In this document: positions 57,475 to 64,000 of the stretch, piece by piece
Layout: every line of letters begins with the position of its first letter
How positions within the stretch are numbered: position 1 is the first letter of the stretch
Origin: Closterium sp. NIES-65
Lineage: Eukaryota > Streptophyta > Zygnematophyceae > Desmidiales > Closteriaceae
Direction: 5' to 3'
Assembly (NCBI GenBank): GCA_948144175.1
Contig: CANXME010001986.1
Span: 1-64,000, forward strand
DNA length: 64,000 nt
Translations under genes and position numbers: made by a program
The notes under the pieces: generated by a model
The model's database searches: none
What the model was told of the DNA's origin: nothing
Seen by the model: only the letters and a program-made list of their open reading frames with translations

Positions 57475-60400
57475 GAATGAGGAGCAACTGGCAGATAGGT
57501 GTTGCGTGCTGCTGCTGCAAATGCAACAGCAGGGGAAACCGCAGGAGCCAAAACAGCAGGGAATGAGGCGTGATTGGTCGAGCTTCCAGCCAATAGCATC
57601 GTGCCACCTGTCCCTGTGCCGCCCAGGTAAAAGGGAGCGCCCCCGTTAATAACTCTCGAGTTTGCAGGTTGCTGCTGCTGATTTCGCTGCTGCTGCTGCT
57701 GTTGCTGCTGATTCTGCTGCTGAATTTGCTGTTGCTGCTGCTGCTGTTGGTCTGCCTGTGGTCGGTGCTGTGAAAACCTCTTTTGCCACTTCTCCCTCGA
57801 AACACCCCCCAAGCTCTCCCCCAAGTCCCCCTCTACACAATCCACAGAAACGTTCACCCCCCGGGCGGCGAGTTCTGTCCGTATCTGCCCCATGCGCAAC
57901 TGTAGCTTCTGCAGCTGCGACTGTAGCTGTATACATTCTGTCTGATACTCCTGCAATTGCTGCAGCAGCTGGGAAGTCTGGATTTGATTCTGTATCCCAT
58001 TCTCCTCATCTCCTTGACTCTGCACCTTCTTCCTTCGATTCCCGTTCGCAAGGGTTTTCTCCTGTGCAGACGCATGTGTTTTTATCTGCCCGTTTTTCTG
58101 CCCCTGTAATTGAGTGGTTGTAGCAGCAGCGGTCCCTCCCCACATCTCTTCTCCTGCACCTCCCCCCATCCCTTCCCCCATCGTTCCCCCCAATCTCTCC
58201 CCCATCGGTCCCCCCAATCTCTCCCCCATCACTCCCCCCAATCTCTCCCCCATCGGTCCCCCCATCCCTTCCCCCATAGTTCCCCCCAATGTCTCCCCCA
58301 TCGGTCCTTCTCCCTGAAATTGGTTCAGTGGCACCTGAGAATTCGCCTCAATCTGTTGATTCACCTGGCTCTGTTGCCCCATCCGGTTCCCCACCTGAAC
58401 CCCCACCTGCTGCTGCAACTCCCCTTCCCCCGCCATCTCCCCTCTGGTTACCCCCTCTCCTCCACCATCCCCTCCCCCATACCTCCCCTCCTCCTCCCCT
58501 TGCCCGTCCTCATCCCCCTCTTCCCCCTCTCCCCCCTCTTCCCCCCCTCCCCCCGCTTGCTCCCCCACCTCCCCTCCCCCTCCCCCATCATCTTCTGGCG
58601 AGTACAAAGTGTATAAAATCTTAACAGAGCAATTCGCCTCCCTTAAAACCTCTTCTAAGGAGAATCCAGCCATGAACAGTAGAGTAACGCCAAGTGACCT
58701 GAAAAATCTCCTGCCCACGTGGGTCAGCCCGGCAGCATCTGCCAGGTGGGCGGCGGAGCGAGCCAGGTTGGTGCGGCCCATGGGGTGGCGGGCGTAGCTG
58801 GTGCAGGTGGTATGTGGGGGCGTGTAGGGGGAAAAGGGGAGGGAAGAAAGTGGGGAAGGGGCATTTAGGAGCGAGCCAGGTTGGTTCGACCCATGGGGTG
58901 GCGGGCGTAGCTGGGGGGGGGGGGGGGGGGGGAGGAAGAGGAGGGGGGTAAGAGGAAGAGGAGGGGGGTAAGAGGAAGAGGAGGGAAGAGGGAAGAAGGG
59001 GGTATTCAGAATGACCAAATGAAAAAGGGGGTTTTTAGAATGACCAAATGGAGAAGGGGGTATTTAGAATGACCAAATGGTTCTTTCTGGTTGAGGCACC
59101 TCAATAAGGGGCATTTAGAATCGGGCTATTGATTGGTGCGCCTTGGCAGCATCTGCCAGGTGGGCGGCGGAGCGAGCCAGGTTGGTTCGGCCCATGGGGT
59201 GGCGGGCGTAGCTGGTGCAGGTGTTATGTGGGGGAGCTGGGAGGTTGGAGAGGGGGAGAAGGGGAGGGAAGAGCTGGGGAAAGGGGCATATAGGAGGGAT
59301 TGGTCGTTAGGTCATGTCAGTTCGGACAGCTGACAGCATTGGCTAAAATCTAGATGAGGGATGGAGCGAGACACGCTAGTTTAGCCCATGGGGTGGCGGG
59401 CGCAGCTGGTGCAGGTGTTATGTGAGGGAGGGAGGAAACAGGGAGGGGGAGTGGTGGTGGTGGATGGGTGGGTGGGAAGAAGGCGGGGAAGGGAGGTGGA
59501 AAAGGGGAGATGGGGGGGAGAGGAAAAGTGGGGGGAAGGGGATTGGGCACATAGGTTGGGTGCATGAGCAACAGTGGAGTGGAGTGACGCCAAGGGACCT
59601 GAAAAATCTCCTGAAAAATCTCCTGCCCACATGAGTGAGCCCGGCTCACCTGTTCAGAGGCCCGAAAGAAGGCACGCGAGAAAACTTCGCCGACAGAAAC
59701 AGGCTCGGCGCAGCTCCGGGCGGGCGCATCCGAGCCTCCTCGTCCAAAATCCGAACCGGGCACAGGATCGGGTTCTGCAGGTTCGGGAAGAACTGCTTCT
59801 GCACGAGGCTCGGCGCGAGGCTCGGCGGCGGCACAAACGCAACATGCTCGCCCGGAAACTGCGGCGACAGGTACTCCCCTCCCCGGTTCAAAACGACAAA
59901 ATGGGAGAACTCAAGCTTGAGTAGGGAGTCCAAGCCGCCCCGGACGGCAAGAGTGGCGAAGACTATGAGCTTTCGCATGGTGTGGGCGATGGCGTTGGTT
60001 CGGGCGAGGGCTGGGCTTGCCATCATGTGACGAACGTCGGATAGACGGAGCGCGTGGGATGATGATGATGATCCGTGTTGTTTGCGCTTCCGCTTCCTGC
60101 TGCTGCTCGTTTCATGACTTGCTGCTGCTGCTGCTGCTGCTGAAATAACCTGCTCCCTGCTGCCACTAACAGTACCGGTCGCTACTGGTACTCGTGCTCG
60201 TGCTGCTCCTACTCCTGCTGCTGCTTCTTCCTCCTCTGCACGTCCCTCTTCCTCCTCCGCCTCTCGCTTCACATCCGTGCCTGTAGCCCCAACCTCTGCT
60301 GCTGAACTCATCTCGCCTTGCTCCCTGCTAGTATACACGGCCTCGCCTTGCTCTCTGCAGCCAAATTCAAGCCCGTCTTTCTCCATTCCCTCTGCATTAA

Positions 60401-62426
60401 AGGAACCTTCTTCTATGCTGCACTCATCCTCTGTCTCCTCATCATCTGTAGACTGTAGCAGCATATCGCCTCCCCCAGTAACGCCCTCCTTGGTAACACC
60501 CCAAGTGCTTCCCCTGGTGGCTCCCCCAGTGGCCCCTTCATTCGGAACTGATCCAGGTTCATCTATAGAAGGATCCGTTACAAGAGCATCTGTTACTGGA
60601 GCATCTGATACAAGAGCATCCAATATAAGAGCATCCGTGACAGGAGCATCCGTTACAAGAACATCCGTCATAGGAGCATCTGTTATAAGGGCATCCGGTA
60701 CAGGAGCGCCTGCCAAGAGCACAGCTTCAGCAGCAACAGCAAAAGGCGTCTCAACAGCTTCAGCAGTCACAGCCTCTGCTTCCGCCATTGTCACTTGGTG
60801 TGACTCCTCCTCCTCAGCATTCCCCCCCATTATTGTCACCCGGTCTAATCGCCCCTCAGCTGCTTCAGCAGTCACAGCCTCTGCTTCCGCCATTGTCACT
60901 CGGTGTGACTCCTCCTCAGCATCTCCCCCCGTTATTGTCACCCGGTCTAACTCCGCCTCAGCTGGCTCACCAGTCACAGCCTCTGCTTCCGTTATTGTCA
61001 CTTGGTGTAACTCCTCCTCAGCAGCAGCCCCCGCTATTGTCACTTCCCCTAACTCCGCCTCCTCGGCTGTAGCCGCCCTTCCAGCCTCCTCCTCCACATT
61101 TGTAGCCGCCTTCCCAGCCTCCTCGTCCACGGCTGTAGCCGCCTTCCCAGCCTCCTTCTCTACGGCTGTAGCCGCCTTCCCAGCCTCTTCCTCCACATTT
61201 GTAGTCGCCTTCCCAGCCTCTTCCTCCACATCTGTAGTCGCCTTCCCAGCCTCCTCCTCCACATCTGTAGTCGCCTTCCCAGCCTCTTCCTCCACATTTG
61301 TAGTCGCCTTCCCAGCCTCCTCCTCCACATTTGTAGTCGCCTTCCCAGCCTCCTCGTCCACGGCTGTAGCCAGCTTCCCAGCCTCCTTCTCTACGGCTGT
61401 AGCCGCCTTCCCAGCCTCTTCCTCCACATTTGTAGCCGCCTTCCCAGCCTCCTCGTCCAAAACTGTAGCCGCCTTCCCCACGTCTACGTCTGTAGCCGCC
61501 TTTTCTGCCTCCTCGTCCACAAGTGTAGCCGCCTTCCCCACGTCTACGGCTGTAACGGCCTTTTCTGCCTCCTCGTCCGCAAGTGTAGCCGCCTTCCCCA
61601 TGTCTACGGATGTAGCGGCCTTTTCCGCCTCCTCGTGCACAAGTGCAGCTGCCGTCCTCGCCTCCTTGTCTACGGCTGTAGCCGCCTTCTCAACGTCTTG
61701 CGACTTCTCTATATCTACTTCTGAGACGCCTTTTAACGCGTCCACGGTTAATCCGTCGCACTCAGCGTCGCCCCCGGGTCGTTCTGCGGCCATCTCGTCG
61801 CCTCCTGTTACCACGTCACAAGACTGCGGCTGGTCTGCTTCCGTCTCCTGCCCTGCAGCGTCCGCTGTAGGTCCCGACGTTCCGTCGACTGTTTTTTCAG
61901 CTGTTTCGTCGGCTGCAGCGTTTGCTGTAGCAGGTCCCCGTTTCTCGTCGGCTGTAGCGTCGGCTGTAGCGTTTGCTGTAGCAGGTCCCGCTTTCTCGCA
62001 CGCTGTAGCGTCGGCTGTAGCGTTTGCTCTAGCAGGTCCCGCTTTCTCGCACGCTGTAGCGTCGGCTGTAGCGTTTGCTCTAGCAGGTCCCGCTTTCTCG
62101 CACGCTGTAGCGTCGGCTGTAGCGTTTGCTCTAGCAGGTCCCGCTTTCTCGCACGCTGTAGCGTCGGCTGTAGCGCTCTCATGGGATGCATGCTGCTGCA
62201 TCTCATGACCGCTTGGATGCCGATCCAAAGACGCGTCGTGACGTACGCCTTCCGCGTCTTGTTCCTTTCTAGCCTCCGCAGCGTCATTAGTAGCGCTTCC
62301 CTGAACCGCAATTGCTGGGTTTTGAGATGTCTCAGAATTAGTGGCACCCTCTTGACCAACAATTCCTGGATCCGCGTCAGATACTGCGTTAGACACAACA
62401 ATTGCTTGATCGCCGTTGTCTGCCAT
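56412..62426 (-). CDS. Large low-complexity protein with a split tyrosine-recombinase-like core
   Basis: Two exons, 62426-59650 and 58797-56412 (phase-2 junction, 5163 bases, about 1720 residues). Residues 1-700 are Ala/Glu-rich repeats (CEKAGPARANATADATA, 17 residues; EEEAGKATTNV, 11 residues). A basic KRKRKQ stretch may be a nuclear signal. Residues 835-1000 read like a tyrosine-recombinase catalytic domain: FATLAVRGGLDSLLKLEFSHF fits box I with its Arg, then CPVRILDEEA. After the splice comes AAGLTHVGRRFFRSL with an H-x-x-R, LFMAGFSLEEV, and a Tyr in ILYTLYSPE. The usual LGH histidine position seems to be Asn (REANCS). Acidic Gly-rich, coiled-coil-like, polyQ, polyAla and Gly-Met repeat regions follow. 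The recombinase link is by motif only; the protein may be a domesticated Crypton-like or phage-integrase-like gene without catalysis. Confidence 0.65.
57400..57480 (-). repeat. Poly-alanine trinucleotide tract
   Basis: AGC-rich tract on the plus strand, read as Ala codons on the minus strand in the second exon of the recombinase-like gene. Confidence 0.85.
57664..57755 (-). repeat. Poly-glutamine trinucleotide tract
   Basis: CTG-rich on the plus strand, giving Gln runs interspersed with Asn, Ile and Arg in the recombinase-like protein. Confidence 0.85.
58860..59645 (-). repeat. Shadow copies of the second exon start in the intron of the recombinase-like gene
   Basis: The intron 59649-58798 holds degenerate copies of the exon-2 start: near 58869-58915 and 59140-59215 (both with the ARHPMGRTNLARS-like reading), near 59365-59415, and near 59578-59635 (a copy of the HVGRRFFRSLGVT part). 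At least two keep the CACCAG acceptor. A run of about 19 G at 58915-58933 and AGGAGGGGG repeats lie between copies. Confidence 0.8.
61060..61700 (-). repeat. 33-bp coding repeat in the recombinase-like gene
   Basis: Degenerate 33-base units encode EEEAGKATTNV-type 11-residue repeats, about 15-20 copies, with Val/Thr/Ala variants and no frame break. Confidence 0.85.
61945..62175 (-). repeat. 51-bp coding repeat in the recombinase-like gene
   Basis: Four to five nearly identical 51-base units encode a 17-residue repeat containing CEKAGPARANATADATA. Their high identity suggests recent expansion or homogenisation. Confidence 0.88.
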
Positions 62427-63723
62427 TTAGGAAACTATAAGAAAGGAAACGGAACCTACGCGAGACACAAGAATGGAATTAGTCTCGAGATCAGGTGATT
62501 CTAGGCCGCGCCGCGAACCAGAACCATTAGTGTTTCACTCAACTTCGGATGCTCGAGCATGCCAACGTTGAGATGTGTGGGAAGGTTGCAAAAATTCTAG
62601 TGATTGCTGTGTGAAGAAAGTAATTTATGCTGGAGGCGTCTGGACCTGTTGACCGTGAACGTGGTTGATTGGAGAATGGTCTGCCCAACTCGGTCGCGAT
62701 ACTCCCAGTAGGCTGAGAAGAAAAATGATTCCTCGATTCTGGTTCACGGAATGGCGAAATATATTCGCATGAGGAAACCAACAGTGAAATAGGAAGGGCA
62801 GCATCCTTGCACCAATGAGCGCGTCTCAAAATCTGCCCGTAAGCGCGATTTTTGTTGTATATATTTCGGGCAGGAGATAGCAAATGACACGACCGTTTGT
62901 GGTGGAGGCGGAGGGTGATTGATTTATCGGGCAGGAACTGAAGGAAATTCTCAGCCGTCCATTCAAATCGCAATCCAACAGCTCAGCGCAATTTCAGCAT
63001 TACTCCCTCGGTATGATCAAACCGGTACCTTTCTGGGTACACGGACTAAGGGCGCGTCCCCTCCCTTGATCGATCGCGCGATCGCTGTGAAAAACCACTC
63101 GGGCACACCGATCGCAGGATTGGGGTGGGATTGGTTGGAGGTGACAACGGCGGATCGATCTCGATCCCTGGGTGACAGGATCGAGAATACAAGGGGCAAA
63201 AAACCCTCGATCCTTCTAAAGCCGAGATCGGTGTGGCCACGAGGGCACATCGATCGTCACAGCGGAGGTGACAGGATCGTTGGGCACAAGTTACTGGAGA
63301 TTCGCAAGCCTTCTCGAAATTTGATTACCCTGTCAGCTGTGATTCTGTAGCTGTCCCTCGATCGATCGAGGGCAGGATCGATCGAGGGAGGGGATGCGCC
63401 CTAAGAACAGGTGCCGCGTCCTAAGAACCAAGATCGAAGTTGTCAATGACGAAAAACCAAGCTCAAGCTTCTGGAATTCTGAGGAGTTTAGGAAGAATCT
63501 AGGTTTCGGCTTTAGGGTTTCTCTCTCCCCAGTGTTCCTTGCTGGATACCTGACCTGAACCAGCAGCAGGTTATTGATAGCTCGCTTAGCCCAGAGCGAA
63601 TGATTCTGTGCTTGTCGTTGTTATCTTAGCCCCACTCTGCTTCAATTCCCTCTAGTTTCGTTTCAAAGAGTCATTAGTTACTAGTCTGCCGCGCAGCAAA
63701 GTCTGGGCTAAGATAGAGCGTAC
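62427..63723. other. Divergent intergenic region between the recombinase-like gene (-) and the gene at 63724 (+)
   Basis: Presumed to carry both promoters. No exon is seen. From about 63060 to 63400 GATCGATCG and CGATCG motifs are clustered (for example 63068-63085, 63245-63255 and 63357-63390), with no explanation offered by coding. A TATATATTT element near 62857 could be a TATA box for one of the genes, but its use cannot be shown. Confidence 0.45.
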
Positions 63724-64000
63724 ATGGCGAAGCCAGGAAACCCGCGGTCGCACAGACCGCACGGGAAGGGAGGCAAATTCGGGCAGCAGAAAAAGGGTCA
63801 GAAAAACAACAAGCACCAGTACCAGAAACCCCCGTCCAAGCTCCAGCTAGAAATCGCGGAAATCCGGCAGCTCGAAGCGCGGATCGCCGCCGGCGCGCCC
63901 GCGCCGGGCTCGAATCCCCTAGCTGCGGATCTCTCCGCTCCCGCCGCTTCCGCCTCTCCCGCTGCGCCAGCGAATAGCAAAGAGAGGAAAAGGAATGCGT
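63724..64000 (+). CDS. 5' part of a gene cut by the window end, basic N-terminus
   Basis: Open from ATG 63724 to the window end (92 codons, no stop). It starts MAKPGNPRSHRPHGKGGKFG, continues with a basic Lys/Gln-rich stretch, then a short helix LQLEIAEIRQLEARIAAGAP, an Ala/Pro-rich segment and KERKRNA. This resembles the basic leader of nucleolar or RNA-binding proteins (some DEAD-box rRNA-processing helicases begin this way), but no domain is reached, so no function is assigned. Confidence 0.6.
   Translation, partial: MAKPGNPRSHRPHGKGGKFGQQKKGQKNNKHQYQKPPSKLQLEIAEIRQLEARIAAGAPAPGSNPLAADLSAPAASASPAAPANSKERKRNA

Noticed and set aside
60277..62208. Long plus-strand open frame opposite the recombinase-like gene (Ser/Ala/Val-rich)
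   Set aside because: It mirrors the stop-free 33- and 51-bp repeats of the minus-strand gene, has no domain, and the minus strand alone gives the recombinase-like core and consistent splicing.
63724..64000. DEAD-box helicase of the Dbp4/DDX10 type
   Set aside because: Only the basic leader is in the window and no helicase motif is reached, so the likeness is too weak for a call.
1..64000. tRNA or rRNA genes
   Set aside because: No cloverleaf with A and B box consensus and no conserved rRNA block was noticed on either strand by reading; a covariance-model scan would be needed to exclude them fully.

Overview
The window looks like nuclear DNA of a green-lineage eukaryote. The likeliest source is a streptophyte alga or bryophyte; a zygnematophyte such as Closterium is a guess from the retroelement style, not a demonstrated identity. 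The grounds are GT-AG introns of about 150-1000 bp with CT-rich 3' ends, GC-rich codon use, plant-type secreted DOMON/cytochrome b561 genes, and Ty1/copia and chromodomain Ty3/gypsy elements. No bacterial operon, CRISPR array, rRNA or tRNA was seen.

Layout: (1) 1-3074 is non-coding and holds a palindromic-motif cluster and a non-autonomous element with long terminal inverted repeats (1215-1987). (2) 3075-9693 (+) is an 11-exon gene for a secreted/membrane protein with five DOMON modules and a terminal cytochrome b561 domain; two of its exons carry an indel. (3) 10161-30462 is a three-level nest of LTR retrotransposons with a matching 5-bp target-site duplication at every level: a gypsy element, a copia element in its reverse transcriptase, and a second copia element in the reverse transcriptase of the first. 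(4) 30468-40569 is repeat-rich, with several minisatellites, a possible short secreted-protein gene with repeated segments, and minus-strand fragments of a spliced gene and a transposase-like frame. (5) 40570-45583 (+) is an 8-exon paralogue of the first gene with three DOMON modules and cytochrome b561, all in frame. (6) 46301-54139 (+) is a five-exon gene of unknown function whose last intron is filled with minisatellites and degenerate copies of its own exons. (7) 54337-54700 is a solo-LTR-like segment. (8) 62426-56412 (-) is a two-exon gene for a ~1720-residue, largely low-complexity protein in which I see a tyrosine-recombinase-like core split over both exons. (9) 63724 (+) starts a gene cut by the window edge, divergent from the previous one.

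The most unusual theme runs through four unrelated genes. Many exons have one or more degenerate partial copies (shadow exons) in the flanking intron, usually still joined to a splice acceptor or donor. In the DOMON genes nearly all introns are phase 2, so a duplicated exon would keep the frame, which may be how the DOMON modules multiplied. The two DOMON-b561 genes probably act as transmembrane electron carriers at the plasma membrane or apoplast, moving electrons from cytosolic ascorbate to extracellular acceptors. This role is inferred from the family.
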